Origin: Verrucomicrobiota bacterium
GTDB taxonomy: Bacteria > Verrucomicrobiota > Verrucomicrobiia > Verrucomicrobiales > Verrucomicrobiaceae
DNA: 38,818 nucleotides
Assembly (NCBI GenBank): GCA_009885695.1
Contig: VFKE01000186.1
Coordinates: forward strand, 1-38,818
Direction of reading: 5' to 3'
The notes beneath the pieces were generated by a model, which worked only from the letters and a program-made list of their open reading frames with translations, did no database searches and was not told the origin of the DNA. Below are positions 17,816 to 25,812 of the stretch, piece after piece; position 1 is the first letter of the stretch, and the number at the start of each line of letters is the position of its first letter. The position numbers were made by a program, and so were the translations under genes.

Positions 17816-18829
17816 TTAAGAGGTCGCAATTTGTAGAACCGTGTCTGCGAGCCTGCGCGCATTACTGGCGGCAAAGCTTGAAGCAGACGCCGCCTCCGCA
17901 TCGGAAAAATCTTCGCGATGCGCAATGCGCCCCGCCTTCCAAACCAGAGCCCGCCTGTCGTAGGGACCCACGAATCGGGGATCGCTCCAAGTATGGATGC
18001 CAAGGGTGCGCGCGGGCTGCAGCGCGGCGGCGATATGCATCGGACCGCTGTCCACGCTGACGATGACACGTGCGCGCCGGAGCAACCAGATGAGTTGGGC
18101 GATGCTGGTTTCGTTCAGCAGCGACCGCACATGTGAACCCGTGATGGACGGCGGATCGGAAACACGGCCGGCAAGAATCACGATGTTTGGCGCCAGGGAA
18201 TCGCAAAGAGCCTGGAGCGCCTCGCGCTCGAGAGATTTTCCCTCACCACGCGAATAGGGATGAAGCAGAATGAAGTCGTCTGGAATCTCACCCGCAGGAG
18301 AAACACCCTGGGGCAGCGGCCAATCAAGCGCCTCCTCATCCACCACGGCGCCAAGTTCCCGTGCCAGTTCCAGATAGCGATCCGCCGCGTGCGTTTCCGA
18401 CTTGAGTTTGACCACATGCTTGTGAAAAAAGTTTGCTCCCTCCCGCGCATCGGATAGGCCCATCACGGGTTGTGCGCCGCGCAACACGCCGAGGAGCGCG
18501 CTGCGGAGCAAGCCCTGAAAATCCAGCGCAATCTCGGGTTTCTCGCGCGGCATCCGGTTGAACTGACAGACCCAGCGAACCAGTGCGGGCAAAGCCAGCG
18601 GACCGCGGAACCGACTGCGTGGAAATGGAATCACTCCGGCGAGATGCGAATTGCCCTCGAGGAGCGGCATCCATTCCTCGTTGCAGAGCCAGCGCAGTTG
18701 CAGATGCGGGAAGGCCCGCTTGATGCAGCTCACCGCAGGGAGGGTGAGCACGATGTCACCCAAGGAACTGGGCTTGAGAATCAGCGCCGAACCAAATCGA
18801 GCGAGGTCCACTCCAGATGCTCCGCTCAT
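17816..18829 (-). CDS. GT9 family glycosyltransferase (heptosyltransferase-like)
   Basis: The 337-aa product has the two Rossmann domains of GT-B heptosyltransferases: LILKPSSLGDIVLTLPAVSC at the N-terminus (residues 16-35), with the catalytic Asp in SSLGD, and SVDSGPMHIAAAL in the C-terminal domain where the nucleotide sugar binds. LLHPYSRGEGKSL corresponds to the linker segment that usually reads GARW.tKrW. It probably adds a heptose or related sugar to the lipopolysaccharide core. Its ATG overlaps the TGA of the upstream phosphoesterase gene (ATGA at 18826-18829), showing translational coupling. Confidence 0.9.
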   Translation of the reverse strand: MSGASGVDLARFGSALILKPSSLGDIVLTLPAVSCIKRAFPHLQLRWLCNEEWMPLLEGNSHLAGVIPFPRSRFRGPLALPALVRWVCQFNRMPREKPEIALDFQGLLRSALLGVLRGAQPVMGLSDAREGANFFHKHVVKLKSETHAADRYLELARELGAVVDEEALDWPLPQGVSPAGEIPDDFILLHPYSRGEGKSLEREALQALCDSLAPNIVILAGRVSDPPSITGSHVRSLLNETSIAQLIWLLRRARVIVSVDSGPMHIAAALQPARTLGIHTWSDPRFVGPYDRRALVWKAGRIAHREDFSDAEAASASSFAASNARRLADTVLQIATS

Positions 18830-19548
18830 CGTCCGAGTGCAAGCCGTTCAGCGAGGATGGTCGGTAGACCAGCATCGCGAATTTTCTGCTGCGTCGTGCG
18901 CAGGTCGTATTCAAGCCGTTGAATTTTTACCGATTGATTATCAGAATCATAGATGGCGTAGGAGGCGCGCCAGTCGCCATCGCGGGGCTGGCCCACGCTG
19001 CCTATATTAATGAAATACTTCACTCCTCGGCGGAGATTGACCTCGGTCTCGCGCAGGCACTGCACCGTGTCGCTTTTTTCGTAGATCCGCGGCGTATGCG
19101 TGTGTCCGTAAAAACAAAGCTGGGTGAACTGGTAGCTGAAACTGGCCATGGCATCGAAGCGGTTGCTGACATACGCCCAGCTTGCCGGAGAATCGAGCGT
19201 GGCATGAACGATGGTGAAATCACGCACCTGGCGCACCAGTTTGAGATCCCGCAGCCATTGCTTCTGATCCTCGCTCAACTGCTTCCGCGTCCAGAGCAGC
19301 GCACTCTCCGCCAGCGGATTCAGGTCATCCAGCGAGCTCTCTTGAGAAGCCTCGTCATCGTGGTTGCCCTTCACCGTGGGGCAGTCCATCGCCCGGACTT
19401 GTTCGAGGCATTCGCCCGGATTGGCGTTGTAACCAACCACATCCCCCAGGCAGACGTAGCTGTTGCAACGCTGAGCCTGGGAGTCCTCGATCACGGTCGT
19501 GAGGGCTTCCAGGTTGGCGTGAATGTCTCCGAAAATTGCGTAACGCAC
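18826..19548 (-). CDS. Calcineurin-like metallophosphoesterase (YfcE/MJ0936 type)
   Basis: The 240-aa protein starts with MRYAIFGDIHANLEALTTVI, giving the D-x-H metal motif, then CLGDVVGYNANP (G-D-x-x-x), VKGNHDDEA (G-N-H-D), IVHATLDSP and FYGHTHTP (G-H-x-H). All five metallophosphoesterase motifs are intact, so it should bind two metals and cleave phosphoester bonds; the substrate is unknown. Its stop overlaps the GT9 start by 4 bases, tying it to envelope sugar metabolism or at least to the same mRNA. Confidence 0.92.
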   Translation of the reverse strand: MRYAIFGDIHANLEALTTVIEDSQAQRCNSYVCLGDVVGYNANPGECLEQVRAMDCPTVKGNHDDEASQESSLDDLNPLAESALLWTRKQLSEDQKQWLRDLKLVRQVRDFTIVHATLDSPASWAYVSNRFDAMASFSYQFTQLCFYGHTHTPRIYEKSDTVQCLRETEVNLRRGVKYFINIGSVGQPRDGDWRASYAIYDSDNQSVKIQRLEYDLRTTQQKIRDAGLPTILAERLALGR

Positions 19549-19666
19549 GGTTAGTAGCCAATCGTGGAGTGGCCACGGGTAAAATCAAGAACTCTCGATA
19601 AATCTGCCAAGATCCCGCCGGACATAAAACTCCCGCTGGCGGACTGGCTGGACGCTTCCACCACGA

Positions 19667-20452
19667 CTACTGTTCCTGCGCGGCCACTTTCGCGGCGGGA
19701 ATGCTCACCGGATCCGTCAAGGGCCAGCGCGCTCCCATGTTGAGCTTGTCAGGCGCCTCAAGCGCAATTTTAGCTTCTCCCCCGAGCAGATGCTGACCAT
19801 AAACGATGGGCACGACTGATGCGCAAATGCCGTCGGAATCCTTCCCCGTTTTCCGGTCGAGGTGCACCACGGCCGCGAAGGTGGTCTTGTTGTCGAGAAC
19901 GACGGTCTGCCCATCTTCATAGGGAGCTCTAGCTGGATCAGCACCCGGCAGGAGGATTTCCACCTCCACATCTTCCATGTCCACAGAGATTGCGCGCGCA
20001 ACCCAGCCAAGTGGCATTACATCGGCAGCCGTCAGCGCCCGGGTATGAAGCACGATGAAGGTGCCCTTGATGTATTCGGGATTTTCCTCCTTGTAATTGA
20101 GAATGTAGGCTCGCTTGAGCAGCGCATTCTTCACCCGCAACTGCTCCAGGTTCAGATCGCTGTACTTCAGCATCTCCCTCGCGGTGCGGAATTCCCCATG
20201 CGGCACCTTGATGGGATCAAACTCCGTCAGCATCTCGAGCTTTTTCAACCGCGCGAGAAGGCCGTAATTAAACGGCTTCTCCGGATACTTGAAAACCATG
20301 ACGCTGAAAATCCAGCAGAAGGTCGCAATGCCCAGGAGCATGGTGATGACAATGGTCCACCAGAACATTCCGTTGCTGCGACGCTCCCGCGCAAACTGAC
20401 CGCCACTGCGTGAGCGAAAATCAGAACCGTCATTCAAAAACTGGGAGCGCAT
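19667..20452 (-). CDS. Membrane-anchored protein of unknown function
   Basis: The 261-aa product has a basic cytoplasmic leader (about 1-28, FRSRSGGQFARERRSN), one membrane helix at about 29-52 (MFWWTIVITMLLGIATFCWI) and an extracytoplasmic domain of about 200 residues that appears rich in beta strands (GTFIVLHTRALTAADVMPLG, VEVEILLPGADPARAPYEDG, KTTFAAVVHLDRKTG). I do not recognise the family. It ends in an Ala-rich tail (IPAAKVAAQEQ). No cysteine motif or enzyme signature is seen. It sits between the phosphoesterase and IscA-like genes on the same strand with more than 90 bp to each, so it may have its own promoter. Confidence 0.75.
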   Translation of the reverse strand: MRSQFLNDGSDFRSRSGGQFARERRSNGMFWWTIVITMLLGIATFCWIFSVMVFKYPEKPFNYGLLARLKKLEMLTEFDPIKVPHGEFRTAREMLKYSDLNLEQLRVKNALLKRAYILNYKEENPEYIKGTFIVLHTRALTAADVMPLGWVARAISVDMEDVEVEILLPGADPARAPYEDGQTVVLDNKTTFAAVVHLDRKTGKDSDGICASVVPIVYGQHLLGGEAKIALEAPDKLNMGARWPLTDPVSIPAAKVAAQEQ

Positions 20453-20543
20453 AATTTACCGGGGCAGATGACTTATTGAGTGGCTTATGTAGCGGATATA
20501 ACGTGTTTTGAAAAACGATTTTTGAAATTGTTTATGAACCGGT

Positions 20544-20876
20544 TCAGGACGGTCCAGGCTCGAAGGAAGTGCCGCAGCCGCAGCTGCGCGCGGCATTCGG
20601 ATTGACCACCTTGAAGCCGGCGTCGGCGAGCGATTCAGAATAATCAATGCATGAATTGTCCAGCATCGGGAGGCTTTGCTCATCGACGATGAAGCGCACG
20701 CCGCCATGTTCAAACACCCGATCCGCCGTCCCTGGGGCGTCGACCTTCATGACGTATTCCAAGCCCGCGCAACCTCCGTGACGCACGGCCAGGCGCAAAC
20801 CAGAACCCTCCGCTGCGGCATTGGCCTGCAAAAGCTCGCGGAGATGTTTGACGGCGGAATCAGTGGCGGTAATCAT
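20544..20876 (-). CDS. A-type Fe-S carrier (IscA/ErpA/HesB family)
   Basis: The 110-aa protein carries the three conserved cysteines of A-type carriers: C36 in RHGGCAGLEYVM and C99/C101 in ARSCGCGTSFEPG. ITATDSAVKHLRELL starts the HesB fold and IDYSESLADAGFKVVNPNA is the typical region before the last Cys pair. It delivers Fe-S clusters to apo-enzymes. The ATG at 20876 gives the standard length; a longer in-frame frame runs antisense through mutL and is artefactual. It is divergent from mutL across a 123-bp spacer (20877-20999) that should hold both promoters. Confidence 0.95.
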   Translation of the reverse strand: MITATDSAVKHLRELLQANAAAEGSGLRLAVRHGGCAGLEYVMKVDAPGTADRVFEHGGVRFIVDEQSLPMLDNSCIDYSESLADAGFKVVNPNAARSCGCGTSFEPGPS

Positions 20877-20999
20877 GATCGAAGTCGGCACCTGTCTCCA
20901 TCCATCCTGCTTGTCGGAATCTGTTTCGATCAAGCCAGCGTGGTGCAAGGTCAGGCAACGCTCACCTGTTAACGCATATCCTTCCATTTCGCAAACCTC

Positions 21000-22832
21000 A
21001 TGAGCCGGATTCGCATTCTCTCTGACGCCCTCGCCTCCCAAGTCGCCGCGGGCGAAGTCGTGGAGAGGCCGGCGGCGGTGGTGCGGGAACTGGTGGAAAA
21101 CAGCCTCGACTCCGGTGCCCGGCATATCGAAGTCCATGTCCAACGAGGTGGCGCGGCGCTGATTCGTGTGACCGACGACGGCTGCGGCATGGATCGCGAG
21201 GACGCCATGCTCTGCATGGAGCGGCACGCCACCAGCAAAATCCGCACGAAAGAGGATCTGGCCGCGATCCACACACTGGGCTTTCGCGGAGAAGCGATCC
21301 CCAGCATCGCCAGCGTTTCGCGCTTCCGACTGGCCACCCGCGAAGCAGGCGCGCTCTCCGGCACCGAGATCGAAATCCACGGAGGCAAAATGCATGCTGT
21401 GCGCGATTATGGCGGTGCCCCAGGCACCGTCGTCGAAGCCCGCGCGCTGTTTTACAACGTCCCGGCGCGAAGAAAATTTTTGCGCTCAGAGCCCACGGAG
21501 CTGGCACACGTCGAACAGCAGTTCCGCGTTCATGCCATCGCCAATCCCCATGCAGCCTTCACCTTGCTGCGAGATGGTGAGGTGCTGTTCCAGCTTCCCG
21601 CCACCGAAGATGTCCGCACCCGCATCGAGGGCATGGCCGGACGTGAGCTGGCTTCGCGCTTGCTGCCCATCACGCCGGTGGAACTGAACGGCGTGACCGT
21701 GCGCGGCTACATCGGAGGCGCGGGACTGAGCCGGCCAACGCGGCAGATGCAACTCGTCTTCCTCAACAGCCGCCCGGTGGACAGCCCCACAGTGAGCTAT
21801 GCCCTGCGGGAAGGCTATCACACCGCGCTCATGAAGGGGCAGCATCCGGTAACGTTTTTGTTTATTGAAATGCCAGCGGAGGATTTCGACATCAACGTTC
21901 ATCCGGCAAAAAAAGAAGTGCGCTTCCGTGATGCGGGCACTGTGCGCGAAGCCGTGGTGCGAGCGGTCGGCAGCACCCTGGCCACCACCACCACGATTCC
22001 CACGGGACACATTCCGTTCATGCGCCGGCCCGCATCTCCGGAGACACTCCAGTTGAACACGGCACAAACGCCCGCGCTGTTCCCGGAGCGAGAACAGATC
22101 GTGACCGCGCAGCATGTCGCAGCATCTTCATCTAGCGCGCACTTCATGCCGCGCGCCGTGACGCCGATCACGGCCAGTCAGCCTGCTCCGGCATCACAGC
22201 CCATCGCAGCCGCCATCCATCCAGCACCCGCGAACGCTGTGCCCAACGCCGCAGACTTCCGCATTCTCGGCGTCATCGGAAAGCTTTATGTTCTCATGGA
22301 GAGCAGCGAAGGACTGGTGCTCATGGACCAGCATGCGGCGCACGAGCGGGTGCTCTTCGAACAACTCCGCCGCGCCATGGAACATGAGGGCGTGCCCGCC
22401 CAGCGACTGCTTCTGCCGATCCTGCTCGAGGTGCCTCCCCAGGAGTTCGATGTCATCCACCGCCATCTTGATACGCTGCACAAGCTCGGCATCGAGGCGG
22501 AGCCTTTCGGATCGAACACTTTCAAGATCGACGCCCTGCCTTCATTCATCAAATGCGATGACCCGCAGAATCTGCTGCGAGCCATGCTGGATGAACTGGC
22601 CAGCTTCAGCAGCCGCACATCTTCAGTGCGACTGGGCGAGGACATGATTGCGACCACGGTCTGCCGTCATGCAGTGAAAGCGAACGACATCCTCCGCATC
22701 CCGGAATTGCAGAAGCTGCTGGCCGACCTGCTGATCTGCGAAATGCCCTGGTGCTGTCCGCACGGCCGACCCACGCTCATCCAGATTTCCTATGCGGAAC
22801 TGGAAAAGAAATTCGGCCGACGCGCGCCCTGA
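21000..22832 (+). CDS. mutL: DNA mismatch repair protein MutL (endonuclease type)
   Basis: MutL couples MutS mismatch recognition to strand removal. The 610-aa protein has a GHKL ATPase domain: VVRELVENSLDSGARHIEVH with general base Glu30 and Asn34, DDGCGMDREDA, TLGFRGEAIPSIASVS. A Pro/Ala-rich linker follows (about 340-415), then the C-terminal dimerisation domain. That domain contains DQHAAHERVLFEQL (the DQHA(x)2E(x)4E nuclease motif), TVCRHAVKAND and CPHGRPTLI, the metal-site motifs of nicking MutL proteins found in bacteria lacking MutH. The start is the ATG at 21000 at the family's usual position. Its stop abuts the convergent gene's stop (TGATCA). Confidence 0.96.
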   Translation: MSRIRILSDALASQVAAGEVVERPAAVVRELVENSLDSGARHIEVHVQRGGAALIRVTDDGCGMDREDAMLCMERHATSKIRTKEDLAAIHTLGFRGEAIPSIASVSRFRLATREAGALSGTEIEIHGGKMHAVRDYGGAPGTVVEARALFYNVPARRKFLRSEPTELAHVEQQFRVHAIANPHAAFTLLRDGEVLFQLPATEDVRTRIEGMAGRELASRLLPITPVELNGVTVRGYIGGAGLSRPTRQMQLVFLNSRPVDSPTVSYALREGYHTALMKGQHPVTFLFIEMPAEDFDINVHPAKKEVRFRDAGTVREAVVRAVGSTLATTTTIPTGHIPFMRRPASPETLQLNTAQTPALFPEREQIVTAQHVAASSSSAHFMPRAVTPITASQPAPASQPIAAAIHPAPANAVPNAADFRILGVIGKLYVLMESSEGLVLMDQHAAHERVLFEQLRRAMEHEGVPAQRLLLPILLEVPPQEFDVIHRHLDTLHKLGIEAEPFGSNTFKIDALPSFIKCDDPQNLLRAMLDELASFSSRTSSVRLGEDMIATTVCRHAVKANDILRIPELQKLLADLLICEMPWCCPHGRPTLIQISYAELEKKFGRRAP

Positions 22833-23324
22833 TCAGTGCTGAATCGTGAAAGCCGGCCGGTTCCCGAGGCTGGCCGGAATCATCTCGCCCTGTCTGGGCT
22901 GAACGATGCGAGGCCTCATCACCTGCGGGGGTGCAGCGGCACCATCGAGCTCAAATTCTTTGGCCTTGAGATAATTCTGCACGTCGGCAATAACGGCGTC
23001 AGGGTCTATGGCCGTGAACGCGGTGACCTCAAAGCTATCCTGCTGGTTTTGCGCCACCTGCAAGCCGGGCGTTTGGGGGCGCAGAGTGATGCCAAGGAGT
23101 GCCACGGCGGCAACTGTCACAGTGGCCCAGGCCCACTTGGGATTGAGCACCTCGGAAAAATAGCTCCTCACACGCTCCCACAACAGTCCGCGGGCGGAGC
23201 GATGCAGCATCTCGGAACGCTGACGTTCCCTGAAAGAAGTCATGAAGTCATCCACAAAACCCTCGGGCGGAAGTTCGTGGCGCTTGAGGCGGATCAGCTT
23301 CTGGATTTCATCGAATTCAATCAT
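22833..23324 (-). CDS. Probable membrane partner (anti-sigma-like) of the adjacent ECF sigma factor
   Basis: The 163-aa protein has a polar N-terminal domain (about 1-60, LIRLKRHELPPEGFVDDFMT and FRERQRSEML), a single membrane helix near 63-82 (KWAWATVTVAAVALLGITL) and an extracytoplasmic Gln/Pro-rich tail. This one-helix layout, directly downstream of an ECF sigma gene on the same strand (58-bp gap), is that of an anti-sigma factor, but no zinc-binding anti-sigma motif (H-x3-C-x2-C) is seen. The function is inferred from position only. The stop abuts mutL's stop. Confidence 0.65.
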   Translation of the reverse strand: MIEFDEIQKLIRLKRHELPPEGFVDDFMTSFRERQRSEMLHRSARGLLWERVRSYFSEVLNPKWAWATVTVAAVALLGITLRPQTPGLQVAQNQQDSFEVTAFTAIDPDAVIADVQNYLKAKEFELDGAAAPPQVMRPRIVQPRQGEMIPASLGNRPAFTIQH

Positions 23325-23382
23325 GGCGGGGCTTCAGTTTACGGGGTTCAGGGGGTGGCGGGTAACGTTGGGACTGGACAGA

Positions 23383-23973
23383 TCATTTTCGGAAATCTTC
23401 AAGATAGTTCTGCAGCTGTCGATGGGCGTAAAACAACCGGCTGCGCACAGTGCCTTCGGAGACGCCCAGAATCTTGCTGATGTCGGAATGTTGCAAGCCT
23501 TGAATGTCGTAGAGAGTCACCACAGTTCGATGGTCTTCAGACAGCTTCATCATGGCCTCGTTCAATCTTTTTTGCAGCTCATGAATATTCACCTCCCTGA
23601 GGGGACTGTCACCAGACGTGACCTTGATAAAATCGGGATCATTCTGAATTCCGTTGTCCACGTCATCCAGACTGAGCTTGGTATAGCGACCCCGTTTCTT
23701 GAGAAAGTTCAGCGTCATGTTCACACTGATGGAGTAGATCCAAGTGTAGAACGTGCTCATCCCCTGAAAGCGCTTCAAAGAGCGGTAGGCCTTGGCAAAA
23801 ATATCCTGCAACAGATCCGCCGTGTCCTCGCGATTGGAGGTCATGTTATAGACCATCCCGTAGAGCTTGGGCGTGTATTTGCGCACCAGATCGTCAAACG
23901 CCCGCGTGTCCCCCTCTTGGGAGCGCGTGATCAATTCCTGGTCGGGATCTGGATTGCGGGGTCGGTCTGACAT
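23383..23973 (-). CDS. ECF-type RNA polymerase sigma factor
   Basis: The 196-aa protein has sigma region 2 (FDDLVRKYTPKLYGMVYNMT through TADLLQDIFAKAYRSL, and FYTWIYSISVNMTLNFLKKR) and region 4 (MKLSEDHRTVVTLYDIQGLQ, SDISKILGVSEGTVRSRLFY with the helix-turn-helix). Length and order are those of RpoE-like ECF factors. It directs RNA polymerase to a stress- or envelope-related regulon. The gene is followed by a one-helix membrane protein that probably restrains it. The PrsW-like protease at 16174-17796 could release it by cleaving that partner, but this is speculation. Confidence 0.94.
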   Translation of the reverse strand: MSDRPRNPDPDQELITRSQEGDTRAFDDLVRKYTPKLYGMVYNMTSNREDTADLLQDIFAKAYRSLKRFQGMSTFYTWIYSISVNMTLNFLKKRGRYTKLSLDDVDNGIQNDPDFIKVTSGDSPLREVNIHELQKRLNEAMMKLSEDHRTVVTLYDIQGLQHSDISKILGVSEGTVRSRLFYAHRQLQNYLEDFRK

Positions 23974-24065
23974 TTTTTGTATGCGCGCCAGACAAACAGC
24001 CGACGGCGCAGAGACGCAAGTGATTCTTGGCTTATCCTATAAACGGAACTGAGAGTGAATAGTGG

Positions 24066-24085
24066 GTCGGCAGCCCTCTGCCGAC
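24066..24085. repeat. Perfect hairpin between folB and the sigma gene
   Basis: GTCGGCAG and CTGCCGAC form an 8-bp perfect stem with a 4-base CCCT loop. It lies 9 bases past the folB stop on the minus strand. It could end folB transcription, but neither side has the U-run of an intrinsic terminator, so I list it as a hairpin only. Confidence 0.55.
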
Positions 24086-24094
24086 ATCTTAGAT

Positions 24095-24451
24095 TTATCC
24101 CCTGCCCCGCTTCATCCGCACGGCCACATGATCCACCCCCGGCAGAATGCGTTTGCGCAGTTCCACCGCGGCACTCGCAACCATGGGATGCCGCAACAAC
24201 CCCGCGATCATTTCCGCAGCCAGCGTCTCCAGCAGCTTCCGGGGCCGTGCCGCAGCCAGAGCCTTGATCTCATTCGCCACCGCCTCGTAGTCGAGCGTCT
24301 CCCGCAGTTCATCGTGCAATGCATCAAAGCGGGTCTGCATCTCCAGCTCCACATCCGCGCTGATCGTCTGCCAGTTCGCGCGCTCCGCGTCCGGCACGCC
24401 AAGGCGCACCGGCAATTCCAAACCTCGGATGATGATCGCGTCCCGTTCCAT
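24095..24451 (-). CDS. folB: Dihydroneopterin aldolase
   Basis: FolB cleaves 7,8-dihydroneopterin to 6-hydroxymethyl-dihydropterin and glycolaldehyde in folate synthesis. The 118-aa product matches the family: DAIIIRGLELPVRLGVPDAE at the N-terminus with the conserved Glu, TLDYEAVANEI (substrate-contact Tyr), LLETLAAEMIAGLL with the ET pair, and RKRILPGVDHVAVRMKR with the catalytic Lys-equivalent region reading RKRILPG. The last replaces the usual K-P-x-A-L-P pattern, so the catalytic Lys position should be aligned carefully. It follows the DUF5706-like gene with an 8-base gap on the same strand. Confidence 0.88.
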   Translation of the reverse strand: MERDAIIIRGLELPVRLGVPDAERANWQTISADVELEMQTRFDALHDELRETLDYEAVANEIKALAAARPRKLLETLAAEMIAGLLRHPMVASAAVELRKRILPGVDHVAVRMKRGRG

Positions 24452-24459
24452 CAGCCGGA

Positions 24460-24972
24460 TCAGATCAGATGCATGAGCCCCAAAACCGCCAGTGCGCCTG
24501 TCGCCAGCAAGCCCAGCATGCAGAACGTGTAGGCATGGCCGAGGAAGCGGAATTTCTTCTGATGCACCAGCAAGCCCATCTGAAACAAATCGCGCGTCAG
24601 CGCCTCTACCGCGCCCTCGGGTGACGCGAGCAACTGCTTCACCTTCGCCACATAGTCATCCTCATGCATTCCGGAGAAGTGACCGCAGAAAAGCAGATTG
24701 ACCTCCTTTTTCCGGTTCGTGCCGCGCAGCACCAGCATGCGTGGCGTCATCGCCAGAATGGCAAACACTGCCGTGCCCAGCCCCGTGCCGAACAGCGCCC
24801 CGCCCGCTGGCCGATGCAGACTTTGGAGGGTCAGAGCCATCATCAACAAAGAACCCGCCAGCAGCAGGCTCGCCTTCTGATCGGCCATGGCGGTCATGGA
24901 AACGTGGTGACGCTGCGCCGTCTGAAGCACGGCGAGCGCGGAGGAAACATCGTTCGAGTTTGAGGTGCTCAT
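24460..24972 (-). CDS. Two-helix membrane protein resembling DUF5706 (Pycsar effector domain)
   Basis: The 170-aa product has a short polar N-terminus, a hydrophobic pair of segments near 33-50 (ADQKASLLLAGSLLMMALTL) and 60-78, a cytoplasmic helical region (HEDDYVAKVKQLLASPEGA, LTRDLFQMGLLVHQKKFRFL) and a C-terminal membrane helix (YTFCMLGLLATGALAVLGL). The order ADxKAsxLL, a membrane hairpin, then Lxxd..xLGxLv.xKxrxL..Ay fits DUF5706 (PF18967), the membrane module of Pycsar anti-phage effectors. No cyclic nucleotide cyclase gene is beside it, so if related it may be a stand-alone member. It is 8 bases upstream of folB, which suggests a shared transcript. The family call is my recollection of the pattern, not a search. 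Confidence 0.62.
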   Translation of the reverse strand: MSTSNSNDVSSALAVLQTAQRHHVSMTAMADQKASLLLAGSLLMMALTLQSLHRPAGGALFGTGLGTAVFAILAMTPRMLVLRGTNRKKEVNLLFCGHFSGMHEDDYVAKVKQLLASPEGAVEALTRDLFQMGLLVHQKKFRFLGHAYTFCMLGLLATGALAVLGLMHLI

Positions 24973-25083
24973 TGGGAAATGGTTGGTTGATAAACGAAAA
25001 AAGCCTACGAGCCCCGTTGTCGAAGTGCAAGCGCGAATCAGCGGCGATCATCGCGCAACCCAAACAAAATTGAACCAATGATG

Positions 25084-25167
25084 CAGGGCAGGGGCTCCGC
25101 CTGCCGCATTTTGTCTGCGATGCACAAAAAATAGGCCAGAAAATCCAGGGCAGGCGCTCCGCCCTCC
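25084..25167. repeat. Pair of short GC-rich direct repeats
   Basis: CAGGGCAGGGGCTCCGCCTG (25084-25103) and CAGGGCAGGCGCTCCGCCCT (from 25146) are near-identical units about 60 bp apart, each able to fold into a small hairpin (GGCAGG...CCTGCC in the first). They begin the roughly 840-bp repeat-filled region 24973-25812, which has no credible gene. Confidence 0.5.
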
Positions 25168-25238
25168 AATCTTTTCTTCGCACAGCTTTTACTAAGAGCA
25201 GTTGAAAGCCGAATCTTTTGGCCCCTGGAAGGGGCAGA

Positions 25239-25405
25239 GAACTTAGCCGGTGGTGGCAACCACCGGTAGCACCACGAAGAGTGGTTTTGCGCCCTGAAGG
25301 GGCGCCAGAAGGAGGACTCTGTGCTGGTGAGCACCGTTCTCGCGCTCCGCTGGAGCGCACATGGGCCCAACCATGATCCGGTGGTTGTCACCACCGGCTA
25401 AGTTC
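25239..25405. repeat. 167-bp palindromic element
   Basis: A 28-bp arm (25239-25266, starting GAACTTAGCCGGTGGTGGC) is complementary with one mismatch to 25378-25405 (ending CCACCGGCTAAGTTC). Internal sub-hairpins include CCGGTGG/CCACCGG-type pairs and CGCTCC/GGAGCG (about 25344-25358). The element has no open frame of note and lies between the DUF5706-like and SOUL genes. Confidence 0.75.
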
Positions 25406-25462
25406 TTGCGACCCTCCGGGTCACACAGAAATAATGATCCTGTTTTCAAATGCTCGTGGTAT

Positions 25463-25791
25463 TAGAGCATTTTAATTAAAGACGTAGCCGCGAACAGACC
25501 ATGGACATTTTTATTATTCTGCTTTGTCCAACGCTCTTGTTGTCGCAGGGCGACAATAGATGGTAGCCGTGGGTTTCAACCCACGGTGCTTCGCGGTGCG
25601 TGAGCATTCGTCGCGTTGCGACGACGGAACCAAACCGTGATGTATGCGTTGAGGCTCAGTGTTCCGTTGTCGCTACGCGACAAGAGGGGAAATGTTACGT
25701 TTCCCGTGGGTTGAAACCCACGTCTACCATCCGCCGTCACTATGTGACGGAACCGAACAGCACCGGCTACACTATAACTTAAAATGCTCTA
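25463..25791. mobile_element. MITE-like element, copy A (TA-flanked, with a nested palindrome)
   Basis: The termini TAGAGCATTTTAA (25463-25475) and TTAAAATGCTCTA (25779-25791) are perfect inverted repeats beginning and ending with TA, as in copies at 31568-31695 and 33806-33950. Just inside the left end is the shared GACGTAGCCGCG, and near the right end CGGCTAC. The middle is replaced by another palindrome (25559-25731), making this copy longer (329 bp). There is no transposase gene; short frames inside (for example 25600-25782) are not credible. It is probably a non-autonomous element moved by an IS630/Tc1-type transposase elsewhere. Confidence 0.75.
25559..25731. repeat. Palindrome nested inside MITE copy A
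   Basis: The 27-bp left arm (25559-25585, containing CCGTGGGTTTCAACCCACG) pairs with the right arm at 25705-25731 (containing CGTGGGTTGAAACCCACG) with one mismatch. Each arm is itself a palindrome, so alternative local hairpins exist. It is flanked by MITE sequence on both sides, which suggests that it inserted into the element or replaced its core. Confidence 0.7.
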
Positions 25792-25812
25792 AAGGGCTTT
25801 ACGCCTGCGTGC

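Noticed and set aside
24066..24085. Intrinsic terminator for folB
   Set aside because: The stem is perfect but no U-run follows on the minus strand, so I kept it only as a hairpin.
24460..24972. A complete Pycsar defence system
   Set aside because: Only an effector-like membrane domain is present; no uridylate or cytidylate cyclase gene lies on either side.
25600..25782. 60-residue frame in the repeat block
   Set aside because: It lies entirely within palindromic repeats of MITE copy A and reads through inverted arms, so coding is unlikely.
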